This document shows, piece after piece, positions 36,142 to 44,489 of a stretch of DNA of 64,000 nt. Origin of the DNA: Tateyamaria sp. ANG-S1 (GTDB taxonomy: Bacteria > Pseudomonadota > Alphaproteobacteria > Rhodobacterales > Rhodobacteraceae); contig NZ_JWLL01000008.1 in NCBI RefSeq assembly GCF_000814025.1, positions 58,713 to 122,712 of the forward strand. Direction: 5' to 3'. Made by a program: the position numbers and the translations under genes. Within the stretch, counting starts at the first letter, position 1. Each line of letters starts with the position of its first letter. The notes beneath the pieces were generated by a model. The model searched no databases and was not told the DNA's origin. It worked only from the letters and a program-made list of their open reading frames with translations.

Positions 36142-36264
36142 CCCCCAACCCTGCCAAACCCATGGTTAACCAGCCATAAACGCCCAAGGATTTGACCGAC
36201 ATCAATGCACCCCGCCGCACCCCCCGGCACACTCCGCGCAACCTAACGAACCCGGAGGCCCCAC

Positions 36265-36456
36265 ATGCAGCGCTACATGCTGTTTCTTGTCCTGCACATC
36301 TTCATCGGCGCCACCATGGCGGGCACGGGCGTCATCGCCGCGCTGGTCATGGGCTTTGGCGCGGTCGGCCCGATCCTGATCGGTGCAGCCATCGGCTTCG
36401 TCGCCTCTTTCCCCGTCACGTGGCTTGTGGAAAAGAAGATCACCAGCCTGCGCTAA
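36265..36456 (+). CDS. Small two-helix membrane protein
   Basis: 63 residues: MQRYMLFLVLHIFIGATMAG, then TGVIAALVMGFGAVGPILIG and AAIGFVASFPVTWLVEKKIT. Two hydrophobic helices are followed by a charged end. GGAGG lies just before ATG 36265. Short proteins of this form are common in Rhodobacteraceae (some are misannotated as CTP synthetase); their function is unknown. Confidence 0.75.
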   Translation: MQRYMLFLVLHIFIGATMAGTGVIAALVMGFGAVGPILIGAAIGFVASFPVTWLVEKKITSLR

Positions 36457-36461
36457 GCCGG

Positions 36462-36869
36462 TCACTCATCGTCTAGGTACATCGCCCGGATCTGCCGCGC
36501 CCGCTCATCGCGGGGATTGCGGCCGATCTGCTTGTCCTCCAGCACCTTGGTGCCCTGCGCGTCGCTGACCCCGACGGGAGGATACAGCCGCTCCAGCGTC
36601 GCCACCGGTTCTGACTGCCAGCGCATCCGCTCGGCAAAGGCAGCGGCGCGGCGGTCGTGGTCGATCTGCGCGCGGTGCCAGACCACCTCCGGGTTCACCC
36701 CGATGGCGCGTTGCAGGATCGCCTCGTCCCGCATGGGGATGATCACAGCGCGGTTCTTGCCGTGATAGGTCAGCCACAAATGGCCCAGATCCTCGTAGAC
36801 GAATTTCAGTTCATTCCGCCCGCAGCGCTTGAGGTTGCTGAAAGAAATTTTGCGAATTTGCGTGGCCAT
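36462..36869 (-). CDS. Hypothetical protein, possible YefM/Phd-like N-terminus
   Basis: 135 residues. MATQIRKISFSNLKRCGRNE and LWLTYHGKNRAVIIPMRDEA recall the YefM/Phd antitoxin core (short helix, then strand with H/RHGxPxAVLVP), but the match is weak and no toxin gene follows. The remainder is charged and helical (AQIDHDRRAAAFAERMRWQS, IGRNPRDERARQIRAMYLDD). It is convergent with the small membrane protein, with a five-base gap. The sequence upstream holds imperfect repeats. Confidence 0.6.
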   Translation of the reverse strand: MATQIRKISFSNLKRCGRNELKFVYEDLGHLWLTYHGKNRAVIIPMRDEAILQRAIGVNPEVVWHRAQIDHDRRAAAFAERMRWQSEPVATLERLYPPVGVSDAQGTKVLEDKQIGRNPRDERARQIRAMYLDDE

Positions 36870-36888
36870 GGTGTCGCACCTCTTTCTG

Positions 36889-37016
36889 GCGTTCCGAAAA
36901 TGCGCAGTTTTCGGCCCAAAATGTGCAGTTCACCAAAAACGGCCCCAAATTGGCGATTTGGAGCCGTCCGAAAATGTGCGGTTTCAGGCCAAGACTTCGC
37001 AGTTTCGACCCTAGCG
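36889..37016. repeat. Imperfect direct repeats and a hairpin
   Basis: The motif CCGAAAATGyGCrGTTTyxGGCC occurs at about 36894-36916 and 36968-36990, with two shorter relatives (AAAATGTGCAGTTC, CTTCGCAGTTTCG). Between them is a hairpin at 36939-36967 with arms ACGGC-CCAAAT and ATTTGG-GCCGT. Confidence 0.6.
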
Positions 37017-37070
37017 TCTCGTGCTAAGGCGGCTCTAAACGCACCGTCCGGTGCGCTCAGCCGATCTTAA

Positions 37071-37637
37071 CTAGTGCCCGAACGCCGCATCCGGCATCCA
37101 GTCCGGTGCCCCTTGTCCGGCCCGCATATGCAGGCACGCGGTCCCGACCCGCTGAAAGTACGTAATATCAACGGGATACCAGCCCGCTTCCGGCACTTCG
37201 ACCTGCACGGCGCGCGTTTCAAAGCACTTTTGCCGCCCGTCGAAATAGCCCACCGTCTGCCCGCCAACCTTGGCGTCGAGCCCATCATTTGTAAGAAAAT
37301 CAATGGCATAGGTGCCGGGTGCGTCGAACTTCACATAGCCCGAAATCGCCGCCGCCACGTAATGCGCCCGCTTCGAGGTCAGCGTGTTGTCCCCATCCGC
37401 CGTATCCCGATAGTCGAGCCCCGCCAGCGCAGGCCCCGGCTCGCCCCGTTTCAATGCCCGCGTCGCCTGATTTAAGCTTTTAACATCAGGGGGATAGGCA
37501 TATTTCACAGCTAATCCCGGCTTCAGCCCCGAAGGCTGCGGATCAGCCGGTGTCAGCGTCAAAGGCGCCGCCAAAGCCGCCGCCGCCCATACAAGTGCCG
37601 TCACGGCCAACCCGGCCGTCGTCAACATCTTCATCAT
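37071..37637 (-). CDS. PA14-like exported protein
   Basis: 188 residues from ATG 37637, with GGGAG just upstream; a longer frame to 37703 is less likely. MMKMLTTAGLAVTALVWAAA is a Sec signal with a likely cleavage after ALAA. The mature region contains ISGYVKFDAPGTYAIDFLTN, DGLDAKVGGQTVGYFDGRQ and AGWYPVDITYFQRVGTACL, the PA14 pattern (sugar-binding beta barrel in secreted enzymes and adhesins). It may bind a glycan in the periplasm or outside; it sits next to the polysaccharide operon but is separated by about 120 bases. Confidence 0.72.
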   Translation of the reverse strand: MMKMLTTAGLAVTALVWAAAALAAPLTLTPADPQPSGLKPGLAVKYAYPPDVKSLNQATRALKRGEPGPALAGLDYRDTADGDNTLTSKRAHYVAAAISGYVKFDAPGTYAIDFLTNDGLDAKVGGQTVGYFDGRQKCFETRAVQVEVPEAGWYPVDITYFQRVGTACLHMRAGQGAPDWMPDAAFGH

Positions 37638-37756
37638 GATCTCCCGTTGGTCCCGACCGCTTTTCCGCACGGCCGTTGAATCACCGAGAAGCTTAGAAGC
37701 CATCGCCGCCTGCTGACAACAGGGGCAGGGCTAAACGTCACGAAACATTGGCAAAA

Positions 37757-38236
37757 CTACACGTTCCGGTAGAAAAGATAGCGATCAGGTGCAATGGTGT
37801 CCGGCCCGCAAATCTGCTCGAAGCCCACAAGCGGCTGTTGGGACAAGATCAGCCCACCGGGGGCCATGACCGCAGCGATCAACGGGCTCAGATGTTGCCC
37901 CTCCGCCACGTCCTTTTCCTTGATGCCGTAACCAAAGTCGTAATGGGCCAGAACCATCTTGCGGCCCTGTTCTGCAAGGCGTTTCAGCATCGGCTCGGCC
38001 TCACCTTCCAGAAAGTCCGCCTCGGGCGGCACGCAGCTTGGGTGGCACTTCAGAATACGGTCGATCACCCAGATGCGGCGGTCGGGCAGTTCCTGACGCA
38101 GATGGTCATACGTGCGCCCATTGCCAAGACCCATTTCTAGCACGTCGCCATCCATCTCCGCGATCTTTTCAGCAGCCCAGTTGATGCCGTCGATCTGCGC
38201 AGTCAGGCGGCGGCGCATGGATTCAAGTCTGCTCAT
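37757..38236 (-). CDS. S-adenosylmethionine methyltransferase (Methyltransf_17 type)
   Basis: 159 residues from ATG 38236 (MSRLESMRRRLTAQIDGINW), GGAG upstream. VLEMGLGNGRTYDHLRQELP is the SAM loop; IWVIDRILKCHPSCVPPEAD and MVLAHYDFGYGIKEKD follow, then GGLILSQQPL and APDRYLFYRN. A clear paralogue lies at 54899-55396 with the same motif order. It is the last gene of the seven-gene minus-strand glycan operon and starts one base before the deacetylase stop. The methyl acceptor is presumably a sugar or lipid of the glycan. Confidence 0.8.
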   Translation of the reverse strand: MSRLESMRRRLTAQIDGINWAAEKIAEMDGDVLEMGLGNGRTYDHLRQELPDRRIWVIDRILKCHPSCVPPEADFLEGEAEPMLKRLAEQGRKMVLAHYDFGYGIKEKDVAEGQHLSPLIAAVMAPGGLILSQQPLVGFEQICGPDTIAPDRYLFYRNV

Positions 38237-38237
38237 T

Positions 38238-38981
38238 TCAAGTCGTCTCCATAGTCCAGGGCGTGGCACCCCCGGACAGCATTTCGTGTATGAACGCGCT
38301 GGTAAAAGCCCAGATCGTGGGGGTGTGAACCAGGTGGTGGGTCAAAAGGCCCAAAGGCTCTTCCGCGTCCTCTGTGCCGTGCCGCCGCGCCCGCAGATGG
38401 GCAACCGCGCTTTGAATCAACGTGTCCGGGTCCACAAGATCTCGTGTCCCTTTCCACCAGATCGGGTCGATATGGGTGTTGATCTGCGTCAAGCCGGGGA
38501 CTGCTTCGGACCCCGTGCGCGCCCCGAATGTAGAGAGTACGGTGAAACCCTGCGCCACCAGATCCGGTAAAAGCGCATCTTGCACGCGGTTCCAAGGCGG
38601 CACGAACATGGGCCGCAGCGCAGCGCCGAACAGTGCCTGCATTGTCGCCAATCCGCGCGCGCTGTCGGTGGATAAATCCGGGCGTTCGGTCTGGAATTCG
38701 TTCTTCTTTTCGCCGGGACCGCTGTGGTCCTGATGTGCCCAGCCATGCACTACCGGGATCATTCCATGGGTGTCGGTGTAGCCCATCAATGCAGCGGACG
38801 CCCGCGCCGGAACAACCGCCAGATGAACGGCCACGCCTGTAGACCGCGAAACATCCGCCAGTTGATCCAGTGCCGCTGTCGGCTCTGTCGCGTCATCATC
38901 ACGCCACCAGAAAGGGACGGCCACACCGTCCCGGCGGCACGCTGACAGCTCCTGCCGTAAGGGGGTCCAGTCAATATCCAT
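38238..38981 (-). CDS. Polysaccharide deacetylase-like protein
   Basis: 247 residues from ATG 38981 (MDIDWTPLRQELSACRRDGV). The NodB-type motifs are present: FWWRDDDATEP (metal-binding Asp pair), VVHGWAHQDHSG (H-x3-H), RPMFVPPWNR (the R-P-P-W variant of motif 3) and GLLTHHLVHTP (motif 5). These enzymes remove N- or O-acetyl groups from sugars. The predicted protein has no signal peptide and would act in the cytoplasm. It overlaps the glycosyltransferase upstream by 11 bases. Confidence 0.85.
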   Translation of the reverse strand: MDIDWTPLRQELSACRRDGVAVPFWWRDDDATEPTAALDQLADVSRSTGVAVHLAVVPARASAALMGYTDTHGMIPVVHGWAHQDHSGPGEKKNEFQTERPDLSTDSARGLATMQALFGAALRPMFVPPWNRVQDALLPDLVAQGFTVLSTFGARTGSEAVPGLTQINTHIDPIWWKGTRDLVDPDTLIQSAVAHLRARRHGTEDAEEPLGLLTHHLVHTPTIWAFTSAFIHEMLSGGATPWTMETT

Positions 38982-40107
38982 CCGCCCTCCGCCGCTGTAG
39001 ATCATGTACAATTTCAACAGTTTGCGCCGCGCCGTCCATACCGGCGGAGCGGCGCGGGCGCTCCGGGCCCGATGTGGCATCGGCAATCGCGCGCAGAAGG
39101 GTATCGCCGGTCAGGACTGCTTGCCGGATGACGGCGATGCCAGGCAGCTTGTCCAACGCCCCGGCACGCAAGGTCTGCTCAACCTCTCCGCCATCATCGA
39201 AGGGCACCAGCACAGCGCGCACGCCGGTTTGCAGAACGTCCAGCGCGGTGTTGTAGCCGCACATGGAGACTGAGACCCGTGCACCCATCAGCAGTTGACG
39301 AAAGTCCGGGCGCGGCCCTTCGACGGTGACATTGGCGGGGGCGTCTCGGGACAACGCACCGCGCCGCGCCGCATCGCCACCCACCAGCATGTGCCAGGAT
39401 CGGGACGGGTCATGCCGCGCGGCATCAAGGGCTGCGTGAAACACCGCGTCGCCGACTGCGCCACCCCCGGCGCTGACGACAATATCACCAGTGATTTCAG
39501 TACCTTCCACAGGGGCAGGCGGGGCAACAAAGCCCGTGTAGTGCAGCTTGGCATTCAACGCTTGCCCTACGGGCCAACTGTCCTGCAAGGCGACAACATC
39601 TGCGTCCGAATGAACCAAAACGCCATCGTAAACGCTGGCGATCAGATCGTCTGCAAAGCTGACCTTTTCCGGCTTTGAGGGCGGGGCCAGGATGTCGCGG
39701 ATGGATGACAGGATGAGCGGGGGTGTGGCCAGTGTCTTGGCGGCGGCAAGCACCGCCTGGAACTCGCGCTTCAGGGTCCGTCGTCCAAACGGGAACAGTT
39801 CCGTGATCAGCACATCGGGTGGAGTTGTTGCAATCTCGGCCACAAGTGCGTCTTCGCGCGCTTTGAGATACGAAGCATTCGCCGTCTCTTCGGCGTCGGT
39901 CAAAAGGTTGGAAAAATCCGTGCCGTCGGAGTGCAGAGACGGCAACTGCACGAGGTTGATCCCGGTCGTGTCGAAGTGCGGCACGGGCCGCCCACCGCTG
40001 ACCACGGTCACCGCGTCTCCGGCAGCGGCAAAGGCGCGCCCGAGGGTCAGCGCGCGGGCGAGGTGCCCGGTGCCCAAGAGATGTGTGACGATGATCGTGA
40101 CCTGCAT
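38971..40107 (-). CDS. MurG-like glycosyltransferase
   Basis: 378 residues from ATG 40107 (MQVTIIVTHLLGTGHLARAL). The N-terminal G-x-GH motif (LLGTGHLARALTLGRAFAAA) and the C-terminal VSVSMCGYNTALDVLQTGVR and VLVPFDDGGEVEQTLRAGAL match GT-B enzymes of the MurG/GT28-like group. The product at 42984-44207 is a distant homologue (FGLGHLRRSRALASA; ICMGGYNTFCELLSF). It overlaps the phosphatase gene by ATGA. Acceptor and donor unknown. Confidence 0.8.
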   Translation of the reverse strand: MQVTIIVTHLLGTGHLARALTLGRAFAAAGDAVTVVSGGRPVPHFDTTGINLVQLPSLHSDGTDFSNLLTDAEETANASYLKAREDALVAEIATTPPDVLITELFPFGRRTLKREFQAVLAAAKTLATPPLILSSIRDILAPPSKPEKVSFADDLIASVYDGVLVHSDADVVALQDSWPVGQALNAKLHYTGFVAPPAPVEGTEITGDIVVSAGGGAVGDAVFHAALDAARHDPSRSWHMLVGGDAARRGALSRDAPANVTVEGPRPDFRQLLMGARVSVSMCGYNTALDVLQTGVRAVLVPFDDGGEVEQTLRAGALDKLPGIAVIRQAVLTGDTLLRAIADATSGPERPRRSAGMDGAAQTVEIVHDLQRRRADGY

Positions 40108-40685
40108 CACCGCGCCTCCAACCGTTCGATGTCGGGGGCGAGGGTTAGTGTACCGCTCTGAATGTGCAGGATAAACAGGCGGTTGCGCTTGATGCGAAAG
40201 GGTGCGTCGCCCGCAAACGCCCACCCGGTGGCAAGGGCCAGTAAGACGCGCATCGTGCCGATATGGCAGATAGCGACCGTGTCCCGGTCCAGTGTGTCCA
40301 GCCACGGGGTCAGCCGCGCCCTCAAGGCGCTCGGCGGCTCGCCACCGGGCGGGCAGTAATCCCAGCCCCAATCCTTGATATGCCGGAAGCCGCTGTGCGG
40401 GTCCTTTGCCAGTTCTGCCCCCTGCTGGCCTTCAAACGTGCCCCAGTTCATCTCGATCAGGCTGGGTTCGATGCGTGGCGCGCGCCCCGCAACCAGCGTT
40501 GCCGTTTCAACAGCGCGGGCGAGGGGGCTCGACACCAGATCGGCGGACTGCCAGGCGGCAGGCAACTTGATTGCACCCAATTCGGCGCGGGCGGTGTCAT
40601 CCAGCGGGATGTCACTGCGCCCCTGCAGCCGCCCCTCGCGGTTCCATGACGTGTGGCCGTGGCGCAGAAGGGCGAGCTTGATCAT
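40107..40685 (-). CDS. Histidine phosphatase (phosphoglycerate-mutase-like)
   Basis: 192 residues. LALLRHGHTSWNREGRLQGR holds the catalytic RHG triad with His9. LVSSPLARAVETATLVAG, IEMNWGTFEGQ and the second His in VAICHIGTMRVLLAL complete the active site. It is embedded in a glycosyltransferase operon with ATGA overlaps on both sides, so it probably dephosphorylates a sugar-phosphate or lipid intermediate of that pathway rather than a glycolytic metabolite. Confidence 0.88.
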   Translation of the reverse strand: MIKLALLRHGHTSWNREGRLQGRSDIPLDDTARAELGAIKLPAAWQSADLVSSPLARAVETATLVAGRAPRIEPSLIEMNWGTFEGQQGAELAKDPHSGFRHIKDWGWDYCPPGGEPPSALRARLTPWLDTLDRDTVAICHIGTMRVLLALATGWAFAGDAPFRIKRNRLFILHIQSGTLTLAPDIERLEAR

Positions 40686-41749
40686 GTCGCGGCCTCAATG
40701 GCCGTGCGCAGGGCGTTGGCAGCCGCAGGCAACAAATGGTGCGCTTGCACTCTCGCCCGGGCATCCGCCGTTGCGGTGGCATGCAGGTCCGGTTTGGTCA
40801 GCAATTGCGTCAAACGTGTTGCCATGCCCGCGGGCCCGGCTGCGACATCAGTTTGTATCCCGGCCACCACGTCGCGCACGCCGGGCCGATTTTGCGCGAC
40901 CACCGGCACACCCGCCGCCTGCGCCTCAAGATAGGCGTAGCCAAAGGCTTCGTTCACTCCGGGCCAGAACAGCAGGCAGGCCTGCGCATAGTGCTTTCGC
41001 AAAGCGTCGCTGGACAGGGCGCCAAGCATTCTGACCCGTGCACCAAAGGGTGCCATCAACTGCAAGACTTCGGCCTGTGCGGGGCCATCACCGGCGATGT
41101 CCAACTGCCAGTTGAGGTCCGTGTCAAGCAGGGCAAGGGCCTCAGCAATCAGCCGATAAGACGCCAGTTTGTCCCCGCTCCGCATCATGCCGACGCTCAG
41201 CATGGCCCCGCTGTGGTCCGACGGTGCGGGCAGCGTTTCAATCGGCAGGAAGGGGGGCAGGTGGGTCAGGACCTGTCCGTTAGGCGCATCGCGGCGCAGG
41301 GTTTCGGCGTCGCGTTGGGTGACGTAGAAAACCGTATGCGCGTGATCGCTGGCCGCTTCGGCAGCCATCGCGAATTTCGCCCAAGGGCCGGACAATCGCT
41401 TGCGGGCGCGGGTGCTTTCAATCTGGAGATAGGGGATTTCAAGCGCGCGCGTGACGGCAGGCCCAATCAGATCAGGGGCTTTGTAATAGTTGTGATAGGT
41501 CAGCCAGCAGCGCCAGCTGCCAGCCTCGGCCATGTCTAGAATGCGCGCGACCTCGGCCTCGGCCTGCCGCGACAGGTCCGCTTGGGCAGTACTGTCGCCC
41601 TGTCCGTCGTAGATGCGCAAACTGGATGGGGTGGCGACCGCGTATCCGGCATGCTCAAGCGCGCGGATCACGGCGCGCGCCATGGTCCTGTCGCCTGAGG
41701 GCACAGGGTGATCCGGTGCCTTCAGCGGGGCGTAGAATGCGACCGTCAC
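40682..41749 (-). CDS. GT4-type glycosyltransferase
   Basis: 355 residues. MTVAFYAPLKAPDHPVPSGD begins the N-terminal Rossmann domain with the usual GD-x-TMAR loop. The C-terminal domain shows GAMLSVGMMRSGDKLASYRL, WQLDIAGDGPAQAEVLQL and WPGVNEAFGYAYLEAQAAGV, the last containing the E-x7-E nucleotide-sugar motif. The gene is coupled to both neighbours by ATGA. Retaining GT-B enzyme, sugar unknown. Confidence 0.87.
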   Translation of the reverse strand: MTVAFYAPLKAPDHPVPSGDRTMARAVIRALEHAGYAVATPSSLRIYDGQGDSTAQADLSRQAEAEVARILDMAEAGSWRCWLTYHNYYKAPDLIGPAVTRALEIPYLQIESTRARKRLSGPWAKFAMAAEAASDHAHTVFYVTQRDAETLRRDAPNGQVLTHLPPFLPIETLPAPSDHSGAMLSVGMMRSGDKLASYRLIAEALALLDTDLNWQLDIAGDGPAQAEVLQLMAPFGARVRMLGALSSDALRKHYAQACLLFWPGVNEAFGYAYLEAQAAGVPVVAQNRPGVRDVVAGIQTDVAAGPAGMATRLTQLLTKPDLHATATADARARVQAHHLLPAAANALRTAIEAAT

Positions 41750-42987
41750 GCAGACCCCATGACGGCACGTAGCCGCTTGGCCAGGTGGTTGATCCCGGGC
41801 TGCATGGTGAAGTCGGCGTGCAGGCGGGCGTGGGCGGCATCGGCCAGCCGTGGGCCGAGCGCCGGGTCGCTTGCCACTTGGGTCATGGCCGCTGCCAGTG
41901 CCGCAGGCGCATCATCGCTCAGCAGGCCATGGACACCGGTGTCGATGAATTCGGGAATGGCGGACACGGGCGTGCTGAGGATCGGGAGCTTCTGGCTCGC
42001 CGCCTCCATCAGCACGTTGGGCAGGCCATCGCGATCGCCGTCAGCGGCCACGCGACTGGGCAAGACAAAGAGGTCAGCCTCGCGCATTGCTGCGATCACC
42101 TCGGGCTGGTCGCAGGCCCCGCGCCACGTGATTCGCCCGGTCAGTCCCAACCGCGCGGCATGCGCCTCCATCTCGCGCTTCAGGCCGCCGCCGCCGATAT
42201 GCTCCCAGTGCCAGTCCAGATCCTGCGGCAGTAGGGCCAGTGCCTCAAGCAGCCGGTCAAATCCCTTTTTCTCGACCAGACGACCGACAGAGACCATCCG
42301 GAACGGATCGCCAATGCCACGTGATGGGCGGTCAGGTGGATCAGGGAAACGGGAAAGGTCCAGCCCGTGATACACAAGGTCCACGGGCGTTCCAGATGAC
42401 AGGTCGTTCAGATGCTCGGCGCCAAATGCGGTGCATGTCGCGCCGAAATGCGCGCCGGCCGTGTCCGGCGACAGCTTTTCGCGCAGCTCCCACTCAGGCG
42501 AGGTCCAGATGTCCTTGGCATGGGCCGAAAAGGACCACGGTACGCCGCGCAGCATGGCCGCATAGCGCGCGACCGAGGACGGCGTGTGCAGAAAGTGGGC
42601 ATAGAGCGCTGCGGTGCCAGCGGGCAGTTCGCGAGCCATGACACAGGCCTGACCGAACCGACGCACGCGGTTGCGATTGCGGTCCCGCTTGAAGTCGCGC
42701 AGGAACTGCGCCAGCGCGGGCCAGAATGCGCGGTTGCCAAGTGCGGCCAAGACCCCGCGCAGGACGCGTGCGGGCTCTTGATGCAGGTACTCGGGCAGAT
42801 AGTGCACGTGCGCCTGCAGGCGGTCATGCAGGGGATGCGTCTTGGTGTCTGTTGGATGGCGCAGCGACCAGATGGCAAAGTCGATGCCCGCCTCTTCCAA
42901 CGCGACAAGCTCTTGGGCGATGAAGGTCTCGGACAGGCGTGGCCAGCCCTTGACCGCGATGGCCAGGCGAGGGGATGTGTGGGTCAT
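41746..42987 (-). CDS. GT4-type glycosyltransferase (exopolysaccharide type)
   Basis: 413 residues. AVKGWPRLSETFIAQELVAL is typical of GT4 enzymes of colanic-acid or succinoglycan type. ALYAHFLHTPSSVARYAAML and WSFSAHAKDIWTSPEWELRE close the N-domain; FRMVSVGRLVEKKGFDRLLE and FVLPSRVAADGDRDGLPNVL (E-x7-E variant) mark the nucleotide-sugar domain. ATGA overlaps on both sides. One of three or four sugar transferases in this operon. Confidence 0.9.
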   Translation of the reverse strand: MTHTSPRLAIAVKGWPRLSETFIAQELVALEEAGIDFAIWSLRHPTDTKTHPLHDRLQAHVHYLPEYLHQEPARVLRGVLAALGNRAFWPALAQFLRDFKRDRNRNRVRRFGQACVMARELPAGTAALYAHFLHTPSSVARYAAMLRGVPWSFSAHAKDIWTSPEWELREKLSPDTAGAHFGATCTAFGAEHLNDLSSGTPVDLVYHGLDLSRFPDPPDRPSRGIGDPFRMVSVGRLVEKKGFDRLLEALALLPQDLDWHWEHIGGGGLKREMEAHAARLGLTGRITWRGACDQPEVIAAMREADLFVLPSRVAADGDRDGLPNVLMEAASQKLPILSTPVSAIPEFIDTGVHGLLSDDAPAALAAAMTQVASDPALGPRLADAAHARLHADFTMQPGINHLAKRLRAVMGSA

Positions 42988-44207
42988 TCTGCGGCGTCGG
43001 TCAGCGGTTGCTGCATCAGGGCCTGCGCGCGCGCGATCACGACCTCAAGCCCGTCCAGCAGTCCGTCGGCCCCGGCCTCGGACGGGCGTTTCTGGTTGGG
43101 CAGGGCGCGGATGGCCTCGACCATGGCGTTTGTCGTCAGACCTTCTCGGAACCGGTCGAGGTTGCGCACCAGGCCCAGCTCTTCGGCCCGGTGGGCCCGG
43201 ATCCACTGTTCCAGTCGTGGGCGGGTGCGCGGCACGATGATGGCGCGGCTGTCGAAGGACAAAAGCTCGCAGAAGGTGTTGTAGCCCCCCATGCAGATCA
43301 CGCCCTCTGCCGCGGCAAAGAGCGGCTCGATCTTGCTGTCAAAGCCGGTCGAGGTGACGCGGCCACCAAGGGCATCCACACGCGCCTCGAACCGTTCGCG
43401 CACTTCGCCGGTCAGGAAGGGCCCGTAGACAAGCACCGCGTGGGGGCCAAGGTCGGGATCCTGTTCATAGGCGGACAGGACAAGGTCAACCATCGCTGCC
43501 CCATCCCCGCCACCGCCGGGTGTGACAAGGATATAGGGCGTATCTGGCACCTCGGCCGCATCGACGATGCTGCGCCGCAAGTACCCTGTCCAGACAGTGC
43601 GCGCGCGCACCGCATCCGACAGGGGCAGGCCTTGCGTCGGGTCATAGACCGAGCGCATGCCATACACCCAGATCTCGTCATAAAACGTTTCCGCCGCCGC
43701 GACAGCACCCTTCCGATCCCACTCAGCGGCCAGCACATCGGGTTCGTCCAGCACATCGCGCAGGCCCAGCACAATCTTGGTCCGGCCATCGCGGCGCAGG
43801 CGAGCCAGCGTATCTGTCAGCTCACCACGAAAGCCGGTCGGCTCCTTGTCGACGATCAGCAGATCGGGTTCGTACTGTTCGATGGTCGAGGTGATCAGGG
43901 CAGAGCGCAGGGCGGTGGTCGCCTCGATATCCATGCCCTCGGTCTGGCTGGCATAGGTGCCGTCGGCCAGTTTCTTGACGCCAGGCAGGCGCACGTGGTC
44001 CACTGCAGGGGGAAAGGTGAACCGGCCCGCGACCGGGCTGCCGGTCAGGATGATGGCGTTTTCTGCCACGCCGGACTGGGTCAGGGCAGAGGCCAGCGCG
44101 CGACTGCGCCGCAAGTGGCCGAGCCCGAATGTATCGTGGCTATACAGCACGACGCGGCCCGTGCCGGTGCATCCCGACATCATCGCAGAGGTATTGGATT
44201 GGCCCAT
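42984..44207 (-). CDS. MurG-like glycosyltransferase, first gene of glycan operon
   Basis: 407 residues from ATG 44207 (MGQSNTSAMMSGCTGTGRVV). The frame is open to 44522, but the residues before GQSN do not resemble the family; ATG 44246 is another candidate. VVLYSHDTFGLGHLRRSRAL and TPYILVTPGGGGDGAAMVDL are GT28-like glycine loops; GVICMGGYNTFCELLSFDSR is the C-terminal nucleotide-sugar motif. It is the promoter-proximal gene of a run of seven overlapping minus-strand genes ending at 37757. Confidence 0.83.
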   Translation of the reverse strand: MGQSNTSAMMSGCTGTGRVVLYSHDTFGLGHLRRSRALASALTQSGVAENAIILTGSPVAGRFTFPPAVDHVRLPGVKKLADGTYASQTEGMDIEATTALRSALITSTIEQYEPDLLIVDKEPTGFRGELTDTLARLRRDGRTKIVLGLRDVLDEPDVLAAEWDRKGAVAAAETFYDEIWVYGMRSVYDPTQGLPLSDAVRARTVWTGYLRRSIVDAAEVPDTPYILVTPGGGGDGAAMVDLVLSAYEQDPDLGPHAVLVYGPFLTGEVRERFEARVDALGGRVTSTGFDSKIEPLFAAAEGVICMGGYNTFCELLSFDSRAIIVPRTRPRLEQWIRAHRAEELGLVRNLDRFREGLTTNAMVEAIRALPNQKRPSEAGADGLLDGLEVVIARAQALMQQPLTDAAE

Positions 44208-44489
44208 TGTCGTCGTCTTTTCCCATCCCAACGCAGACGATGCCATATCCTGCGCCCAGAGAATCCCTTTGGGCCGTATAGCACAGAGTATGCGTTCACC
44301 AAGATCACAACCAACACTTCGGGGTGCCTGACCCAAAAGCACGCTGGCGCTATCGTAAATATGGCGCAGTCTGTACCTTTTACAGGCCTGCCGTGCTCGC
44401 GCGCCTTCAACTCGGGGTAGGTGGCAATTGTCACGACCCACACAGTCGCGTAGCGTTCGTGCACTCAGGCAGTGCGACGGCATCGATTT
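44208..44489. promoter_or_regulatory. Divergent promoter region
   Basis: About 280 bases between the glycan operon (minus) and the MscS-type channel (plus). Both transcripts must start here. I could not identify convincing -35/-10 pairs or an operator. Confidence 0.4.

Noticed and set aside
42975..44420. 481-codon plus-strand frame opposite the glycosyltransferase
   Set aside because: Shadow; the minus-strand gene has GT-B motifs and operon overlaps.
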